A DNA stretch of 33,820 nucleotides from Caldilinea sp. CFX5. GTDB lineage: Bacteria; Chloroflexota; Anaerolineae; Caldilineales; Caldilineaceae. The DNA is taken from positions 1-33,820 of the forward strand of contig QWII01000107.1 of NCBI GenBank assembly GCA_021405325.1, given 5' to 3'. The translations under genes and the position numbers were made by a program. Under the pieces are notes generated by a model, which was not told where the DNA came from, searched no databases, and worked only from the letters and a program-made list of their open reading frames with translations. Shown piece after piece: positions 1 to 6,970 of this stretch (its first letter is position 1; each line of letters opens with the position of its first letter).

Positions 1-121
1 AGCCGACATTTGCCCCCTTCCCGGAGGTCTGGCCTGCGCGTGCGTAAGCCCTAGCCTGATTGGGAGACTTGTTCGCATTGACTTACTTCTTCCCGTCCAC
101 TGCACCCCAACTTCCGGTTTG

Positions 122-130
122 TGATATACT
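122..130 (+). promoter_or_regulatory. Candidate extended -10 promoter element
   Basis: TGATATACT is an extended -10 (TGn plus TATACT, five of six consensus bases), about 90 bases before the oxidoreductase start. No good -35 lies at the usual distance, which fits an extended -10 promoter. I see nothing else in the first 218 bases. This is a motif match only. Confidence 0.3.
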
Positions 131-218
131 CTCCTTATCAATTTTGAACTTCAGGTGCTAAGCAGTATAGTACGGCCTTGGAACAAAGGTGTCAGCGACA
201 GCAAAGGAAGGAAATGGT

Positions 219-1307
219 ATGCCAAACACGGGCGAGGTGCGCGTCGGCTTTATCGGCACAGGCTGGACGGAACGGGTGCAGATTCCCATGTTTCGACGGG
301 GCGGGTTGGTGCCCCAGGCGATTAGCTCCGGCAACCCGGCCAATGCGCAACGAGTGGCGCAGCAATTGACGATTCCTGAGGTTTATACAGATTGGCGGGA
401 GCTGATCACCGCCCCCAATGTTGATGTGGTGAGCATTGTCACGCCGCCCCACCTTCACGCCGAAATGGCAATTGCCGCATTACAGGCCGGCAAACATGTG
501 ATCTGCGAAAAACCGATGGCGCTCAATGTAGCCGAAGCCGAGGCGATGTTGGCGGCGGCCCAAGCGGCGCCGAATCAACTGGCCATCATTGACCACGAAT
601 TGCGCTTTCATCCTCAGCGTATTCACCTGCGGCGGCTCCTACGCGAGGGCTATGTAGGTGAGTTGGTTGCGATTCATCTAGACCGGCTGGGGAGCGAACG
701 TTTAAACCCTGCCCTGCCGTGGAATTGGCTCGCTGATGCTGAACGGGGCGGCGGCATGTTGGGCGCAGTCGGTAGTCACTTGCTTGACCTGGCGCGTTGG
801 CTGGTGGGCCGGATTGACAACCTGACGGCCCAATTGCAGATCGGCCATGCGCTACGCCAAGATCCTGCTACCGGCGTCCCCCAACCAGTGACAGCCGATG
901 ATCACGCCCATCTTTTGCTGCATTTCGCCAACCATGCGCAAGGAACGCTCACCGTTAGTGGCTTGACCCCCGGCGGCTACGGCATGAGCGTTACCTTGAT
1001 CGGCACTAAAGGCGCGCTTCGTTTGGATAATCAAGATCAACTTTGGGGCGCCCAAGGCGATGACTTACACCAAGGCAAATGGCACCCCCTCGAAACCGGC
1101 TTCCCTCCGGCTGAAATTGCCGACCTTCAAGGCAAGTCGCCCTTTATCATCGCCAGCTACTACCTCGCTAAACGGCTGGCCGAAGCGCTCCCCGCCGGTG
1201 AAACCCTGCCGCAAGAACCGGCCAGCTTCTACGACGGTCTCGCCGTTCAACGCTATCTTGACGCCGCCCGGCGGAGTGCGGGGGAGTTGCGGTGGGTGCA
1301 GCCCTGA
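219..1307 (+). CDS. Gfo/Idh/MocA family NAD(P)-dependent oxidoreductase
   Basis: Predicted cytoplasmic NAD(P)-dependent sugar or polyol dehydrogenase of 362 residues, normal for the family. The Rossmann loop GFIGTGWTE is near the N-terminus. The family motif EKPMALN follows, with the usual catalytic lysine at K98. A later GGGMLGAVGSHLLDLARW stretch carries the expected G-x-H-x-x-D active-site pattern of the C-terminal domain. I start at ATG 219 because AAGGAAGG (204-211) sits 7 bases upstream; an in-frame GTG at 189 has no such site. The gene stands alone on the plus strand and converges on a minus-strand kinase-like gene. The substrate (myo-inositol, glucose-fructose or other) cannot be read from sequence. 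The family call is firm. Confidence 0.9.
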   Translation: MPNTGEVRVGFIGTGWTERVQIPMFRRGGLVPQAISSGNPANAQRVAQQLTIPEVYTDWRELITAPNVDVVSIVTPPHLHAEMAIAALQAGKHVICEKPMALNVAEAEAMLAAAQAAPNQLAIIDHELRFHPQRIHLRRLLREGYVGELVAIHLDRLGSERLNPALPWNWLADAERGGGMLGAVGSHLLDLARWLVGRIDNLTAQLQIGHALRQDPATGVPQPVTADDHAHLLLHFANHAQGTLTVSGLTPGGYGMSVTLIGTKGALRLDNQDQLWGAQGDDLHQGKWHPLETGFPPAEIADLQGKSPFIIASYYLAKRLAEALPAGETLPQEPASFYDGLAVQRYLDAARRSAGELRWVQP

Positions 1308-1357
1308 GAGGAGACACGAGACAGGAGACACGAGACACGAGACAGGAGACACGAGAT
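1308..1357. repeat. Left arm of inverted tandem repeat flanking the four-helix-bundle gene
   Basis: Begins directly after the oxidoreductase stop codon. It contains two copies of the 14-mer GACAGGAGACACGA (1320-1333 and 1341-1354) separated by a 7-base partial unit (1334-1340). The same 14-mer occurs twice in inverted orientation at 1866-1893, so the two arms could pair across the gene between them. Confidence 0.85.
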
Positions 1358-1362
1358 TTTAC

Positions 1363-1764
1363 TTATTCATTGATAGTCCATAGGTTAGGGTGTTTGGTCA
1401 TGCTGACGATCATGCGAATGATTTCATCGTAGGTTTGGTAGAGTTCACGTGCTTGATCGGCATGGACATATTCGCATCTGACGGCAAATTCTAACCATAC
1501 CTGTGTCTCTGCTGCCTCCCCTTCGCTGTCAGTTAGCTTGCTAATAAAAGCCTTTTCATAACGACGGCGACGCCATGATTCAGCGAGATTAGAACATACA
1601 GAACGTGATGAACGACGAATCTGGTCAGTCAACGAGTAAGTTTCTTCTTTCGGAAATGATTTGGAGATCTCGAAGATTCTCATTGCTGCGGCAAACGCTT
1701 TCTGATATACATCCAAATCATTGTGTGTGACAACTTTTCGTTTGGGTTGCTCATGTGGCGTCAT
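1363..1764 (-). CDS. Four-helix-bundle protein (23S rRNA IVP / Avd-like family)
   Basis: A 133-residue protein of the four-helix-bundle family that includes the 23S rRNA intervening-sequence protein and the accessory variability determinant of retroelements. Recognisable parts are the N-terminal VYQKAFAAAMRIFEISKSFP helix, the SLTDQIRRSSRSVCSNLAES segment and a C-terminal helix with the YQTYDEIIRMIVSM pattern. The start ATG at 1764 has GGAAAGG 8 bases upstream. The function of stand-alone members is unknown. No reverse transcriptase or rRNA gene is nearby, so neither the DGR nor the rRNA-insertion role applies directly. The gene sits alone between inverted 14-bp repeats that fill the gap between two convergent genes, an arrangement that suggests a movable cassette (inference). 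Confidence 0.85.
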   Translation of the reverse strand: MTPHEQPKRKVVTHNDLDVYQKAFAAAMRIFEISKSFPKEETYSLTDQIRRSSRSVCSNLAESWRRRRYEKAFISKLTDSEGEAAETQVWLEFAVRCEYVHADQARELYQTYDEIIRMIVSMTKHPNLWTINE

Positions 1765-1861
1765 TGGTATAGCCTTTCCATTAGTTAATGATTACATAGC
1801 AGTGCAAGCTAAAATCACCTTTGGCAAGGCTTCCCTTCTCCTATAAAGACTTAACCCCTCT

Positions 1862-1896
1862 CATCTCGTGTCTCCTGTCTCGTGTCTCCTGTCTTC
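1862..1896. repeat. Right arm of inverted tandem repeat flanking the four-helix-bundle gene
   Basis: Two perfect tandem copies of TCGTGTCTCCTGTC (1866-1879 and 1880-1893), the reverse complement of the 14-mer in the left arm. The arm ends two bases before the kinase-like gene's stop codon (1898-1900). Confidence 0.85.
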
Positions 1897-1897
1897 C

Positions 1898-4306
1898 TCA
1901 CCGGCCCCACGAAATGCGCTCTTCCAGCCAATCGCGGCTGCCGCTGCCATAGCTGGCGTCGAGGTCGAAGAGTTTGCGTTGGTTGCTGCCGTCGGTGTGC
2001 ATGGCGTAGACGGACCATTGGCCGTCGCGATTGGTGACAAAGGCGATGTAGTCGCCATCGGGGGAAGCGGTGGCCAGGCCATCTTGGCTGGCGTCATCGG
2101 TGAGTTGGGTGGCGGCGCCGCTATTGGGGTTGATGCGGTAGATGTCCCAGTTACCGTTACGGTTGGACATGGCGAGGATCTCATAGCCCAGGTTGTCGGT
2201 TGGGATGTCGCCGGGCCAGTTGGTGACGGCGGTCGGCTTGCTGCCATCGGTGCCGACCAGGAAGATGCCGCAATTGCTGGCATTTTCCCAGACATCGCAA
2301 CCGTTGTAGGCAATGCGGCTATCGAGCAGGAAGATGGGGTAGGCGCCAAAGAGTTCCCACGCTTCAAACATCATCGGGCCGATGGGCTGGGCGTAGTCCA
2401 TATCGCTGTGCAAGTAGAGCCGCCGCCGGCCATCACCCACACGGGTTGAGTCAAAGACTAGCATTTTGCCCGATGGCGACCAGTGGGGGTGGGCATCTTC
2501 GGCGTAGGCGCTGATCGGCGTCGGATCTTCGCCGTTTGGTCCCATTAAAACCACATTGTCTATCGCGCCGCTGTCGCCATTGGCGGCCAGATTGTTCTGC
2601 GGACTAAAGTCCGGCTGCCGGCGGTTGCGCACAATCGGCCAGCTTTCACCGGTTGCCAGCGAGTAGAAGACCAGGTCATAGCGATCGCGGCCAGCGTCCC
2701 ACCGGGTAAAGGCAATGCGTCCCCCCAGTTCACCGGCAGCGACAACCGGCGTTGGCGCAACAGTCGGCAACTCGGTCGGCAACTCGGTCGGCGTTTCCGT
2801 TGGGGTTTGGGTCGGCGTCTCGGTTGGCGCCGTGGTTGGCGTCTCCGTAGGTGAAGGCACGGTTGTTGGTGTATCGGAAACGGCGGGCGCCGGCGTATCG
2901 GTAGGCGGTGGCGACGTTGGCGTTGGGGTGGGGGGCGTTGGGGTGGGGGGCGTTGGCGTGTCGGTGGAGGTGGACGATGGCAAAACGCGCACGGTGGGCG
3001 GCGCATCTTGGGTGCCGACCAGCGCAGCTAAAGCGCCATTTTGTTCAGCGCTGCTCATAGCAACCACCATTGTATTGGCGGCTGTACCCAGAGCGATTTC
3101 GGTCAACCGTTGGTTGCTCGCCAATGTTAGCAGGGTTGGGGGGAAGGGGGGCGTTAAGCCTTGGGCGGTTTGTATCGGCGCGCCAATGGCTGGGGTGCGC
3201 ACGCTGTCTAGCATGGGTTGCGCCCAGTTTGTCCATGCCAGTCGTGTCAAGGTAACGGCTGACACCATCAATGTGATCGTAGCCAGCAGCGGAAACGAAA
3301 CAAAACGGGGCGTGACACGCGGCTCCAACGACCGCCGACGATGAGCATAGGTGTAAGTCGGCGCCGGCGGCACAGGTGTTACTGGGGGCGCTTCCGCTGT
3401 CGCCAGGATAGCGGTTGCCGGGGCGGGGGGTGGCAACAGAGTAGCTGATGATGCCGGTTCCTCAATGATGGGCGGCGGTGGTGGTTCGCCATGCAAAAAA
3501 GCTTCGGCAAAGTTACCGGCCTGTTGATAGCGCATCACCGGTTGTTTGGCCAACACGCGTTGCAGCGCATGAACGACCCGCGGCACCACCCGTCCGGGCG
3601 CAATCGTTTCCACTGGCGCTTCGTCATCAATGATCTTACGTGCTAAGGCCAGCGGGTTGTCGGCATGAAACGGCGGGCGGGCCGTGAGCATCAAATAGGT
3701 GAGGATGCCCAGGCTGTAGATGTCGGCGCGCTGGTCAATGCGCTGTTCACCGCGTGCTTGTTCGGGCGCCATAAAGGTGGAGACGCGCGCCGGAAAGTAA
3801 AAGGGATCCGCCGCCGGCAACAGTTGGGTCAAACAAAAATCGGCCACCTTGACCCGCCCATCCAGGGTAAAGAGCAGGTTGTTGGGGTTGAGGTTGCCAT
3901 GCACCTCCCCTTGCTGGTGGGCATAGTCAAGCGCCTGGGCCAATTGCGCCACCACTTGTTCGGTTTCAAAGAGGGTAAAGGGCTGGGGACGGGCGCTCAA
4001 CCGTTCGGCCAGGGTGCCGCCTTCCACATATTCTTGGGCGATGTAGGTGACGCCCGCTGCTTGCCCGGCATCAAAGACCTGGACAATGTGGGGATGACGC
4101 AAGCGCGCCGCCTCACGGCCTGCGGAGATAAAGCGGCGCACATAATTGGTGTCTTCGGCCAGATGGGGCGGCAACACTTTCAAGGCGACCACGCGCTCAT
4201 AAAGGGTATCAAACGCCCGATAAACCGTGGCGCTATAACCCTGGCCGACGACAGCCTCGATCCGGTAGGGGCCGATTTGTTGTGGGAAATCTGCGGTGTT
4301 TGGCAT
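1898..4306 (-). CDS. Membrane-anchored Ser/Thr kinase-like receptor (probable pseudokinase) with C-terminal PD40 propeller
   Basis: About 802 residues. From the N-terminus (numbering includes one upstream TTG codon): a protein kinase fold (12-270), a Pro-rich stretch, a single membrane segment (about 339-359), a Pro-Thr linker (about 445-525), and TolB/PD40-like repeats to the end. Kept kinase features are K44 of VALK, E66 of helix C, N144, D157 and the APE motif (181-183). The HRDLKPxN loop reads HGNLNPNN, so the catalytic Asp is Asn139 and the Lys is Asn141; DFG reads DFC. Phosphotransfer is therefore doubtful, though ATP/Mg binding residues remain. The topology puts the propeller outside as a possible sensor. 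I use ATG 4306; no clear ribosome site is visible and a hairpin lies just upstream. Confidence 0.85.
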   Translation of the reverse strand: MPNTADFPQQIGPYRIEAVVGQGYSATVYRAFDTLYERVVALKVLPPHLAEDTNYVRRFISAGREAARLRHPHIVQVFDAGQAAGVTYIAQEYVEGGTLAERLSARPQPFTLFETEQVVAQLAQALDYAHQQGEVHGNLNPNNLLFTLDGRVKVADFCLTQLLPAADPFYFPARVSTFMAPEQARGEQRIDQRADIYSLGILTYLMLTARPPFHADNPLALARKIIDDEAPVETIAPGRVVPRVVHALQRVLAKQPVMRYQQAGNFAEAFLHGEPPPPPIIEEPASSATLLPPPAPATAILATAEAPPVTPVPPAPTYTYAHRRRSLEPRVTPRFVSFPLLATITLMVSAVTLTRLAWTNWAQPMLDSVRTPAIGAPIQTAQGLTPPFPPTLLTLASNQRLTEIALGTAANTMVVAMSSAEQNGALAALVGTQDAPPTVRVLPSSTSTDTPTPPTPTPPTPTPTSPPPTDTPAPAVSDTPTTVPSPTETPTTAPTETPTQTPTETPTELPTELPTVAPTPVVAAGELGGRIAFTRWDAGRDRYDLVFYSLATGESWPIVRNRRQPDFSPQNNLAANGDSGAIDNVVLMGPNGEDPTPISAYAEDAHPHWSPSGKMLVFDSTRVGDGRRRLYLHSDMDYAQPIGPMMFEAWELFGAYPIFLLDSRIAYNGCDVWENASNCGIFLVGTDGSKPTAVTNWPGDIPTDNLGYEILAMSNRNGNWDIYRINPNSGAATQLTDDASQDGLATASPDGDYIAFVTNRDGQWSVYAMHTDGSNQRKLFDLDASYGSGSRDWLEERISWGR

Positions 4307-4327
4307 CAAAGGATTGCTGATTTTAGG

Positions 4328-4393
4328 TTTTAGATGTTAGATTTTCGATTATACACTGTGCGGGGCGTACAATCGAAAATCCAACATCTAAAA
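4328..4393. repeat. Long intergenic hairpin, 23-bp arms
   Basis: Arms 4328-4350 and 4371-4393 pair over 23 bp with one mismatch around a 20-base loop. It fills the gap between the cytochrome stop and the kinase-like start, both on the minus strand, so it would lie at the 3' end of the cytochrome transcript or in the 5' leader of the kinase-like gene. It is AT-rich without a clean T tract, so a simple intrinsic terminator is not shown. Confidence 0.8.
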
Positions 4394-4406
4394 TCACAAA
4401 TAAATG

Positions 4407-4931
4407 CTACTGTCCGAGGGATTTCACATAGTCATAGAGCGCTTCCATGCCGCTGGGGCTGATGGCAGAGCGGCCAAAGATGTGGTCGTTGCCCAAGCCG
4501 CCGCCCGTGCGCAGAACAGCGTCGAACTCTTCAAGCGATAAGGTGGCGCCGGCAATGGCATTGCCTTTATCCGCGACACCTTCGCCCTTGGCGCCGTGAC
4601 AATCGCCGCATTTGTTTTTGGTGTAGGCCGCTTCGCCACGGGCGAGATCAGGGGCGGCGTCGGCGGTTTGGGTTGTTTGCGTTGTTTGGACGCTTTGCGT
4701 GGTTTGGGCGGTTTCCGTCAAACTGGCCGTATCGGTCAGAATGCTCTGTTCACCGACAGCGGTAAATTGACCGGCAGGCATGGTGGGGGCGGCTAATCGA
4801 TCAGCACTGGGTGATTGTGAACTATCGCCGGAACCTTCGCGATTCCGGCCACAAGCGGCGATCAATAAAAACACAAGCACAAACAACAGAAGCAGGCGGC
4901 GTTGCGGGAAGTAAGTTATGCGGCTTGACAT
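4407..4931 (-). CDS. Lipoprotein c-type cytochrome, monoheme
   Basis: A 174-residue exported electron carrier. The N-terminus is a lipoprotein signal (RRLLLLFVLVFLLIAAC) with lipid-accepting Cys27. A Ser/Thr/Gln-rich tether (about 30-95) with TTQ repeats leads to a small cytochrome c domain. The heme site is C108-G-D-C-H112 and M162 in the ISPSGMEALYDYV segment is the likely sixth ligand. This matches the membrane-tethered small class I cytochromes that serve terminal oxidases or other surface redox enzymes. It follows the ABC permease gene by 47 bases on the same strand, so it may share its transcript, but no functional link is apparent. AGAGG lies about 13 bases upstream of ATG, a rather long spacing. 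Confidence 0.88.
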   Translation of the reverse strand: MSSRITYFPQRRLLLLFVLVFLLIAACGRNREGSGDSSQSPSADRLAAPTMPAGQFTAVGEQSILTDTASLTETAQTTQSVQTTQTTQTADAAPDLARGEAAYTKNKCGDCHGAKGEGVADKGNAIAGATLSLEEFDAVLRTGGGLGNDHIFGRSAISPSGMEALYDYVKSLGQ

Positions 4932-4978
4932 ACAGATTCATCATCCTCTGACAAAAATGAATAAGGGCGGACCTGTCG

Positions 4979-5896
4979 TTACTTTGTTACTTTTGGATCC
5001 AACGCATCACGTAAACCATCGCCAACAAAGGAGAAACCCAGCATGGAGAAAGCAATGGCCAGCGTCGGGAAAAGCGCCAAATGCCAGTAGACTTTGGCGT
5101 AGGCGCCGCTCATGCCGACCATCTTGCCCCAACTGGCAATCGGATCATTAATCCCAAGACCAAGAAAGCTTAAGCCTGCTTCCCCAAACATGGCGCCGGG
5201 AATGCCAAAGGTAATCGCCACCAGCAGCGGTGACAGGATGTTGGGCAAAATATGGCGAAAGACCACATCATTTTGACTGGCGCCAATGGCGCGCGCGGAT
5301 TCGATGTACTCTTTCTCGCGAATCGAAAGCACCTGACCACGCACCAGGCGCGCCATGCCCACCCAACTGGTAATACTGAGCGCAAAGATGACTTGCCAAA
5401 AACCACCGCCAAAGGCCGCGATGATCAAAATGGTGAAGAGTAAACCGGGAAAGGCCGTCAAAATTTCGATCAAGCGCACAACGATAAAATCGATCTTCCC
5501 GCCTAAATAACCGGCCAATCCCCCCATGGGAACGCCGACCAGCAGCGCCACCATTTGAATAATGATCCCAACCGTCATCGAAGTACGGGCGCCATAAATT
5601 AGACGGCTCAAAAAGTCGCGGCCAACCTCATCGGTGCCTAATGGATGGTCCGGATGTTCAAAGGGAAAGAGGCGCACACGGGTGAAATCGGCATAATCGT
5701 AGGCATAGGGCGCAATCACATCGGCAAAGGCGGCCAGGAATAAGAAGAACAAAATCACGAAGAGACCAAAGACGGCCAGGCGATTGTGCGAAAAGCGGTG
5801 CATGGCGTCACGCCAAAGGGTGCGATGTTTTTGGTTTTTCCCAACTTGATCAGCGGGTTTGAGCGCCACCCGCAGATCACGACTTGCTTCTGCCAC
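4979..5896 (-). CDS. Peptide/nickel-type ABC transporter permease, OppC/DppC family
   Basis: A 305-residue inner-membrane permease of the OppC/DppC type. An N-terminal cytoplasmic stretch is followed by a membrane segment (AVFGLFVILFFLFLAAFADV), the family's GTDEVGRDFLSRLIYGAR motif, and the transport domain with the EAA-like loop around EYIESARAIGASQNDVVFRHILPN that contacts the ATPase. The C-terminal GLSFLGLGINDPIASWG segment is also typical. The start is GTG, and its G is the last base of the preceding permease's TAG stop, so translation is coupled. Third gene of a binding protein-permease-permease operon. No ATPase genes follow; the next gene is a cytochrome. Confidence 0.93.
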   Translation of the reverse strand: MAEASRDLRVALKPADQVGKNQKHRTLWRDAMHRFSHNRLAVFGLFVILFFLFLAAFADVIAPYAYDYADFTRVRLFPFEHPDHPLGTDEVGRDFLSRLIYGARTSMTVGIIIQMVALLVGVPMGGLAGYLGGKIDFIVVRLIEILTAFPGLLFTILIIAAFGGGFWQVIFALSITSWVGMARLVRGQVLSIREKEYIESARAIGASQNDVVFRHILPNILSPLLVAITFGIPGAMFGEAGLSFLGLGINDPIASWGKMVGMSGAYAKVYWHLALFPTLAIAFSMLGFSFVGDGLRDALDPKVTK

Positions 5897-6876
5897 TACT
5901 TGCCCCCTTCGGCGCCTAGCCGCACACGCGGATCAATCCAGGTGTAGACCACATCGGTTAGTAAATTCATCAGGCCCCACAGCCCGGCAATCAGAAAGGC
6001 AATCGCCATGAGCATGGGATAGTCGCGGTTAAAGGCGCTCGTCACAAAGTAACGTCCCAGGCCATTAATCGAAAAGGTCGATTCAATAAAGATGCTGCCT
6101 GTCATGAGATCCGGGATCATCGGGCCGCCAATCGTCACCACCGGAATCAAGGCGTTGCGAAAGACATGGCGCGTCATCACCAGCCGGTCGCCCAACCCCT
6201 TGGCGCGGGCCGTACGCACATAATCGGAACGAATGGCCTCGACGACGCTGGCGCGGGTAAAGCGGGCAATGACCGCCATCGGCGCTAACGAATAGGCCAA
6301 GACCGGCATGATCCAATCCGAACAGAAAAAGCCGGTTTTCCAGGCCGGGTTGTTGATCAAACAGGTCGAATCCCCCCAACCGCGCATGGGCAACCAATCC
6401 AGACTTACCGATAACGTCATCAGCAGCACATAGGCAAGGACAAAGTTGGGCATGGTAATCCCCAACATCGCGAAGAAGGTCAAGGTATTATCAATCCAGG
6501 AATTTTGGTAATAGGCGGCGGTAATGCCCAAGGGGATGCCCAGGCCAAAGACCACCAGCAAGGTCATGATGCCTACCTGCATGGTCAACGGCCACCGTGA
6601 TTTGATCAATTCAATCACCGTCATCGTCGGCTGTTGGAAGGAAATGCCAAAATCAAGTTGCACAGCGTTTTTCATGTAATTTAAATATTGCTGCCAAACC
6701 GGTTTGTCCAGCCCATATTTGCGCAAAATATTTTCTTTGGCCGCGCCGGTTAACGGCTGTTTTTCCTCATCAAAAGGCCCGCCCGGCACGGCGTGCATGA
6801 TCGTAAAATTGATCACGGAGACTGCAAAGAGGACAAAGACCAAGGCGGCGAGCCGACCTAAAATGTAACGTGTCAT
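5896..6876 (-). CDS. Peptide/nickel-type ABC transporter permease, OppB/DppB family
   Basis: A 326-residue permease and partner of the adjoining OppC-type subunit. It begins with the family-typical MTRYILGRLAALVFVLFAVS membrane segment and the HAVPGGPFD motif. The ATPase-contact loop is DYVRTARAKGLGDRLVMTRHVFRNALIP, and the C-terminus ends with a YTWIDPRVRL tail. It lies between the binding-protein gene, 94 bases upstream with a strong hairpin in the gap, and the coupled OppC-type gene. Substrate is presumably oligopeptides, but sequence alone does not exclude other ligands of this large family. Confidence 0.93.
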   Translation of the reverse strand: MTRYILGRLAALVFVLFAVSVINFTIMHAVPGGPFDEEKQPLTGAAKENILRKYGLDKPVWQQYLNYMKNAVQLDFGISFQQPTMTVIELIKSRWPLTMQVGIMTLLVVFGLGIPLGITAAYYQNSWIDNTLTFFAMLGITMPNFVLAYVLLMTLSVSLDWLPMRGWGDSTCLINNPAWKTGFFCSDWIMPVLAYSLAPMAVIARFTRASVVEAIRSDYVRTARAKGLGDRLVMTRHVFRNALIPVVTIGGPMIPDLMTGSIFIESTFSINGLGRYFVTSAFNRDYPMLMAIAFLIAGLWGLMNLLTDVVYTWIDPRVRLGAEGGK

Positions 6877-6910
6877 AAGTTTCTCAATAAGTCAAATGCA
6901 TAAGTCCAAG

Positions 6911-6950
6911 GAAGTAGGCGCCCTTTTCAAGTGAAAAGGGCGCCTACTTC
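6911..6950. repeat. Perfect hairpin between binding-protein and permease genes
   Basis: Nineteen-base perfect arms (6911-6929 and 6932-6950) nearly touch, so the real stem is about 17 bp with a 4-6 base loop. It starts 20 bases after the binding-protein stop codon. In binding-protein-dependent ABC operons such intercistronic hairpins often protect or end the abundant binding-protein message and lower permease expression. That role is inferred here. Confidence 0.85.
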
Positions 6951-6970
6951 ACTCGTTAGTTCACGCTAAC

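Noticed and set aside
189..218. GTG start for the oxidoreductase
   Set aside because: No ribosome site, whereas AAGGAAGG precedes ATG 219 at good spacing and the Rossmann motif begins soon after.
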